Assembly (NCBI GenBank): GCA_942493265.1
Contig: OW818688.1
Location: 2,666,001-2,730,000, forward strand
Length of the DNA stretch: 64,000 nt
Direction: 5' to 3'
From: UBA12481 sp942493265
GTDB lineage: Bacteria > Bacteroidota > Bacteroidia > Bacteroidales > UBA12481
How positions within the stretch are numbered: the first letter of the stretch is position 1; each line of letters begins with the position of its first letter. The translations under genes and the position numbers were made by a program. The notes beneath the pieces are model-generated. The model was given only the letters and a program-made list of their open reading frames with translations. It did not search any database and was not told where the DNA came from. Below, one piece after another: positions 7,547 through 17,048 of this stretch.

Positions 7547-9091
7547 ATGCAGCAAAATCAGGAACTATCCGGTAACCAACCCAACCCATCACACTTTTCA
7601 GAGAAATCCTTCAACCGTCAGCTCGAAGAGTTTAAAGCAAGCATGAAGCGGGCCTTTCAGGAGGTTGATGATATCGATCAGTTTTGCAGTTCACGCGGCC
7701 TGCCGCCTGCTGTTTTGGAAGAAGTGATGTCGGGAAATCCTCTCTCACTTTGTATCCCGGTGAAATTCGGAGGACAAGGGGGGACAGTCAGGCAGAATAT
7801 CGCTTTTGTTTCGGCTGTTTCATACGAATCCCTCTCGCTCGCATTAACGCTGGGAATCAACAGCGCCCTGTTTATTCAGCCGGTTGCAAAATACGGTCAG
7901 GAATCCGTGAAGCCGAAAGTGTTTGAGAAGTTTCTGAAAAACAGCGCTATGGGCGGATTGATGATCACCGAGCCGGGATTCGGAAGCGATGCCCTGAGCA
8001 TGCACACCTCCTTTTCTGAAAAGGAAGGAGTGTTTCATCTAAAGGGCAAAAAACACTGGGCAGGGCTCACCGGCCTGGCCGATTTCTGGCTCCTCACAGC
8101 CCGTAAAAGAACAGATAGCGGCAGTTTGATGCGTGATATTGATATGTTTATCTGCGACGATAATGCTCCAAAACAAAAAATAATTGTGGAGGAGTATTTC
8201 GAGAACCTAGGGCTCTATCAGATCCCGTATGGCAGAAATAATATCGATGTATATATTCCTGAAGAACAAAAGCTTATTCCGCAAACGACTGGCATAAAAA
8301 TGCTGCTCGACCTGCTGCACCGGAGCCGGTTCCAGTTTCCGGGTATGGGGCTTGGGTTTATGCGCAGAATGCTGGATGAGGCGATCCTTCATACCCAATC
8401 ACGGCTGGTTGGCAATCGCTCTCTTTTCGAATATGACCAGGTTCAACAAAGGCTTTCCAGACTGCAGGCAAATTTCACCGTTTGCTCGGCTTTTTGCCTG
8501 AAATCAGGCGAACTGGCCGGTCTTGAAAATGATATCTCCTCGCTCGGTCTCGAAGCCAACATCATTAAAAGTGTGACTTCGGATATGATGCAGGAATCTT
8601 CCCAGTCGCTGTTGCAACTGGTTGGTGCCAAGGGATATAAATTGAATCATATCGCAGGCCGGTCGGTAGTCGACAGCCGCCCTTTCCAGATATTCGAGGG
8701 ATCGAACGATATCCTGTACCATCAGATTGCCGATTCGGTACTGAAAATGATGAAATCCGTGAAGGAGAAGAGTCTGTACCAGTTTCTGAAAGGTTATGCA
8801 ACCCGCGCTGCCGGCCGTATACATGATCTGGTCAGTTTTGAACCGGAGGTCAGTCTGCCCCAGCGGAAGCTGGTTGAATTCGGACAGGTCATCAGCCGGA
8901 TCGTATCGATGGACCTGGTATTGTATCTCGAAGAAAAGGGTTTTCGAAAAGATTTAATTGATAATGCCGTTGTACTGCTAAGGCAGGATATCTCATCTCT
9001 GCTCAATACTTTCCATTATAAGAATCAGGTTCAGGTGGTGGTTGACTACGACGAGAACAGCCATTGGTTCGATTTTCCGCTTCGGAAATAA
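7547..9091 (+). CDS. acyl-CoA dehydrogenase family protein
   Basis: Starting at 7547 the protein has 514 residues. It carries the FAD-binding block GLMITEPGFGSDAL followed by LKGKKHWAGLTGLADFWLL, the middle beta domain, and the late motif FQIFEGSNDILY, whose Glu matches the catalytic base position in many acyl-CoA dehydrogenases. About 120 extra C-terminal residues make it longer than the usual 380-residue enzyme. An in-frame ATG at 7487 would add 20 residues unlike the family, so I prefer 7547; neither has a ribosome binding site. It closes the first gene cluster and probably dehydrogenates a CoA ester, but its role beside sugar-type genes is unclear. Confidence 0.8.
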   Translation: MQQNQELSGNQPNPSHFSEKSFNRQLEEFKASMKRAFQEVDDIDQFCSSRGLPPAVLEEVMSGNPLSLCIPVKFGGQGGTVRQNIAFVSAVSYESLSLALTLGINSALFIQPVAKYGQESVKPKVFEKFLKNSAMGGLMITEPGFGSDALSMHTSFSEKEGVFHLKGKKHWAGLTGLADFWLLTARKRTDSGSLMRDIDMFICDDNAPKQKIIVEEYFENLGLYQIPYGRNNIDVYIPEEQKLIPQTTGIKMLLDLLHRSRFQFPGMGLGFMRRMLDEAILHTQSRLVGNRSLFEYDQVQQRLSRLQANFTVCSAFCLKSGELAGLENDISSLGLEANIIKSVTSDMMQESSQSLLQLVGAKGYKLNHIAGRSVVDSRPFQIFEGSNDILYHQIADSVLKMMKSVKEKSLYQFLKGYATRAAGRIHDLVSFEPEVSLPQRKLVEFGQVISRIVSMDLVLYLEEKGFRKDLIDNAVVLLRQDISSLLNTFHYKNQVQVVVDYDENSHWFDFPLRK

Positions 9092-9254
9092 ACCCCTGAT
9101 GGTCGTTTGGAATCTTTCATTCGACATGGATCTTTATCCGGATTAGTATAGATTCGTGACTGTTTAATGGGCTTTAGTTTCGCTGTTCCCGGCGAAAGTG
9201 GCTATATTTATTGCCTGTTATTGCCTTTAATTTATTTTGGTGCCTTAAAAGAAA

Positions 9255-11753
9255 ATGGATCGAACCCTCCACCTCATCTGCAACGCCCATATCGATCCCG
9301 TCTGGCTATGGAACTGGGAAGAAGGTTTGGCTGAAACCCTGTCGACCTTCCGGATCGCCGCTGAATTTTGTTCCAAATCCGAAGGATTTGTTTTCTGCCA
9401 TAATGAATCACTTCTTTATCAGTGGGTTGAGGAATATGAACCCGAGCTGTTCCGTAAGATAAGGAAACTGGTGGCCGAAGGGAAATGGCGGATCACCGGG
9501 GGCTGGTTTATGCAGCCGGATTGTAATATCCCATCCGGAGAATCCTTTATCAGACAAATACTGGTGGGGAAACAGTATTTCCTTGAAAAGTTCGGTGTTG
9601 AACCCCAAACCGCTGTCAATTTCGATCCTTTCGGTCATTCGCGCGGACTGGTGCAGATACTGGCAAAATCGGGATACACTTCTTACCTGTTTTGCCGTCC
9701 GGGAGACCCCGATCTGTCCATTCCTGATGACTTCATCTGGACTGGCTTCGACGGTTCTGAGATTCTTGCACACCGGTCACTCGAGCATTATAATTCCGAA
9801 AAGGGAAAAGCAGCGGAAAAGCTGGATTCCTGGATTGAAAAACATCCCAATATTGACGGAGGATTGTTTCTTTGGGGAATCGGGAATCATGGAGGCGGAC
9901 CTTCACGCGTGGATCTTGAGAAGCTCCGGTTACGAATTTCGGATTCTGAAAATGGGAAGGGTGAAGGGAGATGTAGGATCATGCATTCCTGGCCCGAGCA
10001 ATATTTTGAATGGCTGGAACAAAAACGGGATAGCCTGATCAAGATAAAAAGCGACCTTAATCCTTGGGCAGTAGGGTGTTATACCTCAATGGCCCGGGTT
10101 AAGAAAATGCACAGGGAGCTGGAGGGGACCTATTTATTTACTGAAAAAATTTTAACTCATGCTGTGTCTGACGGGCTGATGAAATATCCCCGTACCCAGC
10201 TGCGTGAGGCCCTTGAAGATTTATTGTTCTGCGAGTTTCATGATATACTCCCCGGTTCGGGAATTCCTGAGGTGGAGGCTTATGCTCTCCGTCGCATGAG
10301 CCACGGACTGGAAATCCTGTCGCGCCTGAAAGCCGGAGCCTTTTTCAAACTCCTGGCCGGACAACCGGCTGCGCAGCCTGGTGAGTTTCCTGTTCTGGTT
10401 TATAATCCGGAACCTTATGATATTGAAGAAACCCTGATCGTGGAATTGCAGGGAGCCGAGCCCAACTTTAATCAGGATCTCTTTCTTTTACCCGAACTTA
10501 CCGATGAATCCGGAAGCTCTGTGTTATATCAGCTGGAAAAGGAATCGGCCAATATTGCAAATGATCATCGTAAAAGGTTGGTGTTCAGAGCGAAGCTTAA
10601 GGCATCATCGATGAACCGTTTCTCGTGTTATCTCCGGGAGGTGAGTATTCTGGATAAACCATTGTCGCCGGTTCAGGAGGAGCTGCATTTTATTAACGAT
10701 AGCTGTGAAATCAGGATCAGTTCAGATACCGGGCTGATCGATCAATATAAAGTTGATGGAGTGAATTATCTGAAACCCGATTCGGCTGAACTCCTGGTGA
10801 TGAAGGATTATGCCGATCCCTGGGGGATGAAAGTGGATTCATTCCGCGACCTCGCCGGCCGGTTCCGGCTGATGAGCCCATCGGAAACAGCCGGATTTAC
10901 CGGAACCCAGGGAGCGCTGGAGCCGGTGAGGATCATCGAAAATGGCCCTGTCCGTACAGTAGTCGAGGGTTTGTTCCGGTTCAACGGCTCATCCGCCTCT
11001 GTCAGATATATGATCCCTAGACTGGGAGCCGAGGTGGAAATGGAGGTGAGGGTGATCTGGAACGAAAAGGATAAAATGCTGAAAATGGCATTCCCCGGCA
11101 GTCTCACTCGTGCGGAGTGCCTGGGACAGGTAGCCTGCGGGGTGCAGAAGTTCGACCGCCAAGGTGAGGAATTATTGGCCCAGCAATGGGTCGGACTCTT
11201 TTCGCCCGACGGTGGAGGTGCATTTACCATTGCCAATCAAACCACCTACGGTTTCGACTATTCTGAGGGGGAAATAAGGCTGTCATTACTCCGTTCTCCT
11301 GCTTATGCCGGTCACCCTGTTGATGACACCACGCCGATTGTCCGACAGGATCGCTTTACCCCAAGAATGGATCAGGGCGAACATCTGTTTCGTTTCCGGA
11401 TCAATGCCGGTGCGGCCGGTGAGCGACTCAATCATGTGGACCTTGAAAGCCGGTTGCTGAACTCCGGTTCCATGAGCCTGTGCTGCTATCCTGCGAAAAG
11501 AGGCAGGAATCCGGGAGTTGCAGTGATCCTTTCGAATAGGGCAATCCGGCTTTCTGCACTGAAAAATTCAGAGAACGGCGACCTGATAATTCTGAGACTG
11601 TTTGAAACAACCGGTGTTCAAACGGAGGCATCCGTGAGTATTCCCGGTCTGGGCCTGGTTATTCCAATGAAATTCAATGGTTTCGAAATAAAAACGGTGG
11701 CTGTGAACCCGGTCAATAAACAATTTTCAGAAGTCGGCCTGCTCGAACGGTAA
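9255..11753 (+). CDS. GH38 alpha-mannosidase, cytoplasmic type
   Basis: The 832-residue protein starts with the GH38 block ICNAHIDPVWLWNW, giving zinc ligands His12 and Asp14. The nucleophile motif is NFDPFGHS with Asp124, and a later zinc His lies in FCEFHDILPGSG. The arrangement is the full GH38 one: N-terminal catalytic domain to about residue 280, three-helix bundle, then beta-sandwich domains to the end. There is no signal peptide, so it probably acts on imported oligosaccharides. Its 163-base upstream gap holds a tttcgc/gcgaaa hairpin at about 9178-9198 but no exact promoter box. A second, exported GH38 is encoded at 30033. Confidence 0.92.
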   Translation: MDRTLHLICNAHIDPVWLWNWEEGLAETLSTFRIAAEFCSKSEGFVFCHNESLLYQWVEEYEPELFRKIRKLVAEGKWRITGGWFMQPDCNIPSGESFIRQILVGKQYFLEKFGVEPQTAVNFDPFGHSRGLVQILAKSGYTSYLFCRPGDPDLSIPDDFIWTGFDGSEILAHRSLEHYNSEKGKAAEKLDSWIEKHPNIDGGLFLWGIGNHGGGPSRVDLEKLRLRISDSENGKGEGRCRIMHSWPEQYFEWLEQKRDSLIKIKSDLNPWAVGCYTSMARVKKMHRELEGTYLFTEKILTHAVSDGLMKYPRTQLREALEDLLFCEFHDILPGSGIPEVEAYALRRMSHGLEILSRLKAGAFFKLLAGQPAAQPGEFPVLVYNPEPYDIEETLIVELQGAEPNFNQDLFLLPELTDESGSSVLYQLEKESANIANDHRKRLVFRAKLKASSMNRFSCYLREVSILDKPLSPVQEELHFINDSCEIRISSDTGLIDQYKVDGVNYLKPDSAELLVMKDYADPWGMKVDSFRDLAGRFRLMSPSETAGFTGTQGALEPVRIIENGPVRTVVEGLFRFNGSSASVRYMIPRLGAEVEMEVRVIWNEKDKMLKMAFPGSLTRAECLGQVACGVQKFDRQGEELLAQQWVGLFSPDGGGAFTIANQTTYGFDYSEGEIRLSLLRSPAYAGHPVDDTTPIVRQDRFTPRMDQGEHLFRFRINAGAAGERLNHVDLESRLLNSGSMSLCCYPAKRGRNPGVAVILSNRAIRLSALKNSENGDLIILRLFETTGVQTEASVSIPGLGLVIPMKFNGFEIKTVAVNPVNKQFSEVGLLER

Positions 11754-11810
11754 TGATTGGATTGGTGAGTAAAATCAGGAAATTCATGATTTTTATGCAG
11801 GGCGAAATGC

Positions 11811-11818
11811 TAACTTTG
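11811..11818 (+). promoter_or_regulatory. putative -7 box TAACTTTG upstream of Gfo/Idh gene
   Basis: This is an exact match to the Bacteroidota -7 consensus TAnnTTTG, 28 bases before the ATG at 11847. The -33 region is only T-rich, with no clean TTTG at 19-21 bases. It marks a likely new transcription unit after the GH38 gene. Confidence 0.45.
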
Positions 11819-11846
11819 GATTCTCTGAAGCCTCTATTTTAAACAT

Positions 11847-12980
11847 ATGAATCCTACCCGAATTCTGTTCTCCGCCATCTCCGGTTATGGTTACTACTAT
11901 CTGAAAACCCTTCTGGAAGAAATCCCCGAAGATCAGGCCGTGATATGCGGTGTGATTGATCCGCAACCTGAAATATCAGGCCACTTTGCTGAAATTATTG
12001 CCCGTGGCATTCCGATTTATGCTGATATGGAGTCTTTCTTTCTCGATGAAAATACAGCTGACCTGACTGTGATATCCTCTCCGTTGCAATTTCATGTGCC
12101 GCAGTCGATAGTTGCCCTGAAAAATGGAAGTAATGTATTGGTAGATAAGCCATTAGGAATTACTCCCGGTGAATTGAAGCGACTGGTTGCCGCCAGAAAC
12201 CAAACCGGCCGATGGGTGGAAGTGGGATATCAATGGTCGTTTTCAAACGCCATTCAAACTCTTAAAAGGGATATTCTGAACGGAAAATTCGGAAAGCCCT
12301 TGCGCATGAAAACCATCTGTTTGTGGCCCCGGCCTTTTGCCTACTTTAAAAGGAACGACTGGGCCGGTAAAATCACCGCTGAAGATGGCAGCCTGGTGCT
12401 CGATAGTGTGGCCAATAATGCCTGCGCCCATTTTCTGCATAATATGTTTTTTCTCACCGGTCAGGAAATGCACCTGAGCTCCGCTCCGGCAACGGTTACC
12501 GGAGAGCGCTGGCGTGCCTATGATATTCAGAATTTTGATACCGTGGCATGCAAGATTATCACCGACAACGAGGTTGAAATTCTTTTTTACGCTTCGCATG
12601 TTACAGAAAATCAGGTTAACCCAACCTTTCAATTCGAATTTGAAAATGGGGTGGTCACGCTGGATGAAAACTCCGACGGCATAGTGGCCGTTCAAGCTGA
12701 CGGAACCACTACCAATTACGGGCACCCGGATGCTGATCATCAGTTTAAAAAACTCTTTCATGCCATCGAGAGATGTAAAACCCCCGGAGCGGTCATTTGT
12801 CCACCCGAAGCTGCTATCCCTCAGGTATTGTGCATAAATGCCCTGCACGAACTCCCCGATGAGATCAAGACCTTCCCTCCCCGGTTTGTGGTAATTGAAA
12901 AAGACCGGCGTTGGGTTAAAGGCCTCGACGAAGCCATCCAGGAAGCTTATAATACCTCTTCAGCCGAAATGAAATTCTAA
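11847..12980 (+). CDS. Gfo/Idh/MocA-family sugar oxidoreductase
   Basis: The 377-residue protein has an N-terminal Rossmann fold (ILFSAISGYGYYYLKTL, slightly degenerate at the usual GxGxxG), then DLTVISSPLQFH and the family signature VDKPLGIT, whose Lys sits at the cofactor/substrate site. The C-terminal half is the usual alpha/beta substrate domain, with an acidic DSVANNACAHFLHNM block where catalytic His residues often occur. Members oxidise or reduce cyclic polyols and sugars with NAD(P), some as the first step of oxidation-elimination glycoside cleavage. The substrate cannot be read from sequence. A URO-D-like gene follows after 56 bases. Confidence 0.8.
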   Translation: MNPTRILFSAISGYGYYYLKTLLEEIPEDQAVICGVIDPQPEISGHFAEIIARGIPIYADMESFFLDENTADLTVISSPLQFHVPQSIVALKNGSNVLVDKPLGITPGELKRLVAARNQTGRWVEVGYQWSFSNAIQTLKRDILNGKFGKPLRMKTICLWPRPFAYFKRNDWAGKITAEDGSLVLDSVANNACAHFLHNMFFLTGQEMHLSSAPATVTGERWRAYDIQNFDTVACKIITDNEVEILFYASHVTENQVNPTFQFEFENGVVTLDENSDGIVAVQADGTTTNYGHPDADHQFKKLFHAIERCKTPGAVICPPEAAIPQVLCINALHELPDEIKTFPPRFVVIEKDRRWVKGLDEAIQEAYNTSSAEMKF

Positions 12981-12996
12981 TTTCTTTCTTTCTTTC

Positions 12997-13028
12997 ATTA
13001 GCAAATTAACACATTAGAAATTAGCATA
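12997..13028. repeat. A/T-rich octamer-like array before URO-D-like gene
   Basis: Units attagcaa, attaacac, attagaaa, ttagcata fill most of the space before the start codon at 13037. They follow a short (ttc)n run. No other signal is visible in this intergenic stretch. Confidence 0.55.
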
Positions 13029-13036
13029 TTAAATAG

Positions 13037-14050
13037 ATGAACTCCCGCTCACTCGTAAAGCAAACCCTCAACTTCGAATCACCCACCCGGATTCCGCGCC
13101 ACCTGTGGCTTTTGCCATGGGCCGAAAAGAGATACCCTGATTATACAAAGAAAATCAGGTCGTTGTATCCTGATGATATTGCACAGGCGCCAGGTGCTTA
13201 CCTGAAACCTCTTAATCTGGTGGGAGGGAAATATCAGGCAGGTGTGTATATCGACGAGTGGGGGTGCAAGTTTGTGAATATGGAAGATGGCCTGATGGGG
13301 ATAGTTCATGAACCGCTGATCAAAGAGTGGTCCGACCTGGAGAACTTTCATACCCCGGATGCAGCACTTGATATTGATAAAGATACAATCAACCGCTTTT
13401 GCCGGTCGACCGATAAATTTGTGTATGCAGGGAGTATTGTCAGGCCGCTGGAACGGTTTCAGTTTATCCGCACCATGGAACAATCCATGACGGATGTTCT
13501 GTTTGAGGAGCCCGGATTCATTGAATTGCTGAATAAGATGCATGTTCATTTCTGCAAGGAAGTGGAGGTGTGGTCGCAAACGGATGTGGATGCGATTTTT
13601 CTGATGGATGACTGGGGTACACAGCATGCCATGATGCTCTCACCCGATGTGTTCCGCAAATATTTTAAGCCGATGTACCGCGATTATTGCGAGATCGCCC
13701 GACAGTATGGTAAATATGTTTTCATGCACTCGGATGGAAATATTGCCGATATTCTTCCTGAACTCATCGAAGTTGGAGTCAATGCCCTTAACAGTCAGTT
13801 GTTTTGTATGGATATCGATTCGCTGAGCACAGAAGTGGCCGGCAAAATAACCTTCTGGGGTGAGATTGACCGGCAGAACACCCTGCCCAACGGATCTTAT
13901 GCAGATATCCGCCAGGCTGTTGAACTGATATACTCAAAGCTCTACCGAAATGGTGGCGTGATTGCCCAATGTGAATTTGGTCCGGCTGCCAACCCGGAGA
14001 ATATTTTAAATGTTTTCGAATGCTGGAATCAGTTTCCCCGACACACATAA
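13037..14050 (+). CDS. URO-D-superfamily protein (MtaA/CmuA-like methyltransferase)
   Basis: The 337-residue protein has the uroporphyrinogen decarboxylase fold: an N-terminal SLVKQTLNFE helix, RPLERFQFIR, then a barrel with DAIFLMDDWGTQ and VFMHSDGNI. In true HemE the active site has a conserved Asp and arginines for porphyrin acetates; these are not evident. The family also includes corrinoid:coenzyme methyltransferases of the MtaA/CmuA type, and orphan members near sugar genes are common. The usual zinc His-x-Cys is here HSD, so zinc-dependent methyl transfer is uncertain. It is one of three such proteins in the window (others at 24943 and 54260). Confidence 0.7.
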   Translation: MNSRSLVKQTLNFESPTRIPRHLWLLPWAEKRYPDYTKKIRSLYPDDIAQAPGAYLKPLNLVGGKYQAGVYIDEWGCKFVNMEDGLMGIVHEPLIKEWSDLENFHTPDAALDIDKDTINRFCRSTDKFVYAGSIVRPLERFQFIRTMEQSMTDVLFEEPGFIELLNKMHVHFCKEVEVWSQTDVDAIFLMDDWGTQHAMMLSPDVFRKYFKPMYRDYCEIARQYGKYVFMHSDGNIADILPELIEVGVNALNSQLFCMDIDSLSTEVAGKITFWGEIDRQNTLPNGSYADIRQAVELIYSKLYRNGGVIAQCEFGPAANPENILNVFECWNQFPRHT

Positions 14051-14061
14051 TTATCAACAAT

Positions 14062-16365
14062 ATGAAACGTTTAATCCTCCTTTTGCTCCTCCCTCTCCTC
14101 ACGCTCGGTGCAACCGCACAAACACAGATTCCGCTGAAGAAATACCTCGAATATGCTAGGGCCTCAGCTGATTATGTTTATGATCAGAAAGATTCAATTG
14201 TGATAAAATGGCGAAAAACCATTAATCCTGAAGATATCTTCGGATATCGAGCCCCGGGTAACCTACTTGAGATGGCTGCAATTTACGCAACCCTGTATGA
14301 TCTGGAGGGTAAGAAAAAATATGCTGATCGGGCAAAAGAGGTGCTTTTAACCTACGGACAGTATACTAAAGAATTTCCGGCATCAATTTCAAGGCGCAAG
14401 GCCGACTATGCTGACGGGGTGCCGGCGCTTCCCGATTTTTTCACTACTATGCGGTATGTTCAGGCATACGATAAACTAAAAAATAAGGGTTATCTAACTG
14501 CGGATGAGATGGTTAAAATTGAAGACCTGATCGCCCAAAGCCTGGTTTTTATTTTGAGAACCCAGGAATGGGGTGCCATGAACCGCTCAGCCTTAAGAGC
14601 TGAAACCCTTTCGTGGGCAGTAAAGGCGCTGCCAAATCATGCCGTTTCAGGGATGCTGAAAATGTATGAACAAGCGCTGCTCTCAGATAACTGGGGCCAG
14701 TGGGAAATTGAGGATGCTTCCCTCTATCATGGTGTGTGGCTCTATGCCCTGATGGGTTCAGCAGATGCCAAAAATCAGATGACCGAACTTTTCAAAACCC
14801 CTGAAATATATTTTTATTCCCAGTATTTTCTCCATCTGATGTCGCCGCAGGGGATGATCCCGGATTTTGGCGATGCACATAATTTCACCAACTGGAACCG
14901 CTGGATTGTGTTTTTTGAGGCTGCCGCCAAACAATATAATGACCCCGAAATGAAGTGGGCAGCTACCGTAATTGCCAATAAATTTCTGGATCTCAGCAAG
15001 CCAAACAGTGTTGGACTGGGCTATATGCTCCTGGATTGCTACCGTTATGGAACAGATAACCTCTTACCCACACCTCCCAAGGTATTAAGCGAGGAGGTGA
15101 TGGAAGATATGGTCGGGAAAAAAATGGTGTTCAGAAATGGCTGGGAGCCAAAATCCTCCTATATGCTGCTGAACTATCGTGATGAAGGTGATGGCGGACT
15201 GCTGTTTCGTGACTATCTGCGCAATACAATACCTATTGAAGAAGAGAAGGTTACTCATGGCCATGCTGATGAAAACGGCATTTCGCTGCTCATGCACAAA
15301 GGAGCCACCCTTCTGATCGATGGCGGGTACCGGGATTTTCTGCCGAGCGGCTATTTTGGCTCTTACCGGCAGGATTATTTTCATAACCGGTTATGCGTCC
15401 GGAATGAAAAAGTGTGGTTTGGGCAAAAAGCCGGAGAATACCGTTACTCCCAGTCGGACTATCCGCCGATTACCCCGCAGAATATCATGGATTTCATGCA
15501 TAATGCAGGTTCTTACCGGAAAGTCAGAACCCAGAAGATCGATTTTCTCACATTCCCTGATCACGATTATAGTCGCACCCGCGTGATTGATGATGAAATG
15601 GGTTACGAAAATGACCGTGTGGTGGTTTTTATCAAGGATCCTGCCATGTATGTGGTCTTCGATGTTTTCAAATCCAGGTCGGAGCAGTATTTTACAGCCA
15701 CAAATCTCTGGCATACCCAGAAAATCCTGAAACAGGGAGAACACTGGTATGATACGAAATACGAAAAGATCCAGACCCGCCCCATCGGCGGAGACCAGAA
15801 CCTCCTGATTTACTTCCCGAAGAACCACTATCGGTTTGAACAGACGAACAAAGAGAATCGCAATTATCAGGAAGAGATTGCAATTGCTGAATTTTCAGCC
15901 CAGTTCTTTGAACTTGGCCAACATGTTGGATTCGTTACCGTTCTTGTTCCTCACGGCGAAACCGAGAATCCTGAACAGTTGATCAAATCAATCGAATATG
16001 TGCCTACCTCAATAGAGGAACAAGGTTTGTCGGTCCGTATTAAACTGGCAGATAAAACCATTCAGGTTGGAATCAAAAGCGATCTAAAGATGGACCTCGT
16101 GAAGGATTATGTGAGGCCAAAGTATGACTGGGAAGCCGGCAGAATCACCTATGGTGATATCGAAACCAATGCAGATTTTTTCTATACCGAACAGAAAGGG
16201 AATGAACTTTCTTTTACAGTTGTTAATCTTACAAGAGCTACCTTTAAGGGTGTGGAAATGTATCAGCAGCCCTCTTCGTATTTCGGACTGAATTTCGACG
16301 GTCGTCAGGATGCCCCTGATATCGGGAAGGCAAGGCTCTGGAGGTCCGCCATGACGGTTCGGTAA
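14062..16365 (+). CDS. heparinase II/III-like polysaccharide lyase, exported
   Basis: From the ATG at 14062 the protein has 767 residues and begins with a signal peptide (MKRLILLLLLPLLTLGATAQ). An in-frame ATG at 14020 overlaps the preceding gene and would bury the signal, so I reject it. Residues 30-370 look like an alpha/alpha toroid with YADGVPALPDFF and EWGAMNRSALRAE. The heparinase II/III signature THGHADENGISLLMHKG followed by LLIDGGYRDFL is near residue 400, leading into a beta-sandwich. Such lyases cleave uronate-containing polysaccharides by beta-elimination. The KDPG aldolase gene 26 bases downstream fits catabolism of the released keto-deoxy uronate. Confidence 0.85.
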   Translation: MKRLILLLLLPLLTLGATAQTQIPLKKYLEYARASADYVYDQKDSIVIKWRKTINPEDIFGYRAPGNLLEMAAIYATLYDLEGKKKYADRAKEVLLTYGQYTKEFPASISRRKADYADGVPALPDFFTTMRYVQAYDKLKNKGYLTADEMVKIEDLIAQSLVFILRTQEWGAMNRSALRAETLSWAVKALPNHAVSGMLKMYEQALLSDNWGQWEIEDASLYHGVWLYALMGSADAKNQMTELFKTPEIYFYSQYFLHLMSPQGMIPDFGDAHNFTNWNRWIVFFEAAAKQYNDPEMKWAATVIANKFLDLSKPNSVGLGYMLLDCYRYGTDNLLPTPPKVLSEEVMEDMVGKKMVFRNGWEPKSSYMLLNYRDEGDGGLLFRDYLRNTIPIEEEKVTHGHADENGISLLMHKGATLLIDGGYRDFLPSGYFGSYRQDYFHNRLCVRNEKVWFGQKAGEYRYSQSDYPPITPQNIMDFMHNAGSYRKVRTQKIDFLTFPDHDYSRTRVIDDEMGYENDRVVVFIKDPAMYVVFDVFKSRSEQYFTATNLWHTQKILKQGEHWYDTKYEKIQTRPIGGDQNLLIYFPKNHYRFEQTNKENRNYQEEIAIAEFSAQFFELGQHVGFVTVLVPHGETENPEQLIKSIEYVPTSIEEQGLSVRIKLADKTIQVGIKSDLKMDLVKDYVRPKYDWEAGRITYGDIETNADFFYTEQKGNELSFTVVNLTRATFKGVEMYQQPSSYFGLNFDGRQDAPDIGKARLWRSAMTVR

Positions 16366-16391
16366 TGTGCCAATTTGAAAAAAAATAGATT

Positions 16392-17048
16392 ATGAAGCAC
16401 GTTCAGGAGGTTATAATTGCGGGTGGGATGGTGCCTGTTTTCAACCATAAGGATCCGGATGTCGGATGCCGGGTGGTTCAGGCCTGTTATGATGCCGGAT
16501 TAAGGGTATTTGAGTGGACGAACCGCGGACCGGAGGCTTCTGCCCTTTTCAAGGTTGTGAAAGAGTATATTGATAAAAACTGTGAGGGAATGTTGCTCGG
16601 AGCAGGTTCCGTATTTGATGGCGATACCTGCCGAAAATTTCATGCCATGGGAGCCTCCTTTATTGTTAGTCCGGTACTGGAACCCGATATGGCAAAAACA
16701 TGCACCGAACTGAAAGTGTTGTGGATACCCGGTTGCGGAACGGTTACTGAAATTCATCAGGCACAGAAATGGGGAGCCGGAATCGTAAAAATCTTTCCGG
16801 GTGATGCAGTAGGGGGTCCGGGCTTTGTAAAGGCAATACTCGGACCGATGCCCTGGTCAAAGATCATGCCCACGGGCGGAGTGAGCCCTGATCCCGAAAA
16901 CCTGAAAGCCTGGTTTAAGGCAGGAGTTTGCTGCGTAGGAATGGGATCACAATTGTTTACCAAGGAGCGAATCTCTAATCCGGACCCGGAAGTTCTCCTT
17001 TCCGAGATTCAAACAGCAATAGAAACCATCAAAGACTGCAGGGTATGA
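16392..17048 (+). CDS. eda: KDPG / 2-keto-4-hydroxyglutarate aldolase
   Basis: The 218-residue protein is a class I aldolase of the KDPG family. The Schiff-base Lys is Lys133 in IVKIFPGD, the general-acid Glu is Glu41 in VFEWTNRG, and the phosphate-binding end TGGVSP is present. It cleaves 2-keto-3-deoxy-6-phosphogluconate to pyruvate and glyceraldehyde 3-phosphate. It lies directly behind a uronate-type lyase gene, which suits Entner-Doudoroff-like use of uronates; no KDG kinase or uronate isomerase is in the window. Its stop overlaps the next start by four bases (ATGA). Confidence 0.9.
   Translation: MKHVQEVIIAGGMVPVFNHKDPDVGCRVVQACYDAGLRVFEWTNRGPEASALFKVVKEYIDKNCEGMLLGAGSVFDGDTCRKFHAMGASFIVSPVLEPDMAKTCTELKVLWIPGCGTVTEIHQAQKWGAGIVKIFPGDAVGGPGFVKAILGPMPWSKIMPTGGVSPDPENLKAWFKAGVCCVGMGSQLFTKERISNPDPEVLLSEIQTAIETIKDCRV

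Noticed and set aside
9092..9254. Rho-independent terminator or promoter before the GH38 gene
   Set aside because: The tttcgc/gcgaaa stem has only 6 bp and no T-run, and the closest promoter-like box (ttattttg) mismatches the consensus.
12243..12848. 201-codon ORF antisense to the Gfo/Idh gene
   Set aside because: Shadow frame; the sense frame carries the VDKP signature and a promoter.
13037..14050. True uroporphyrinogen decarboxylase (hemE)
   Set aside because: N-terminal porphyrin-binding arginine motif is not visible, three paralogues occur in one window, and none is near other haem genes.
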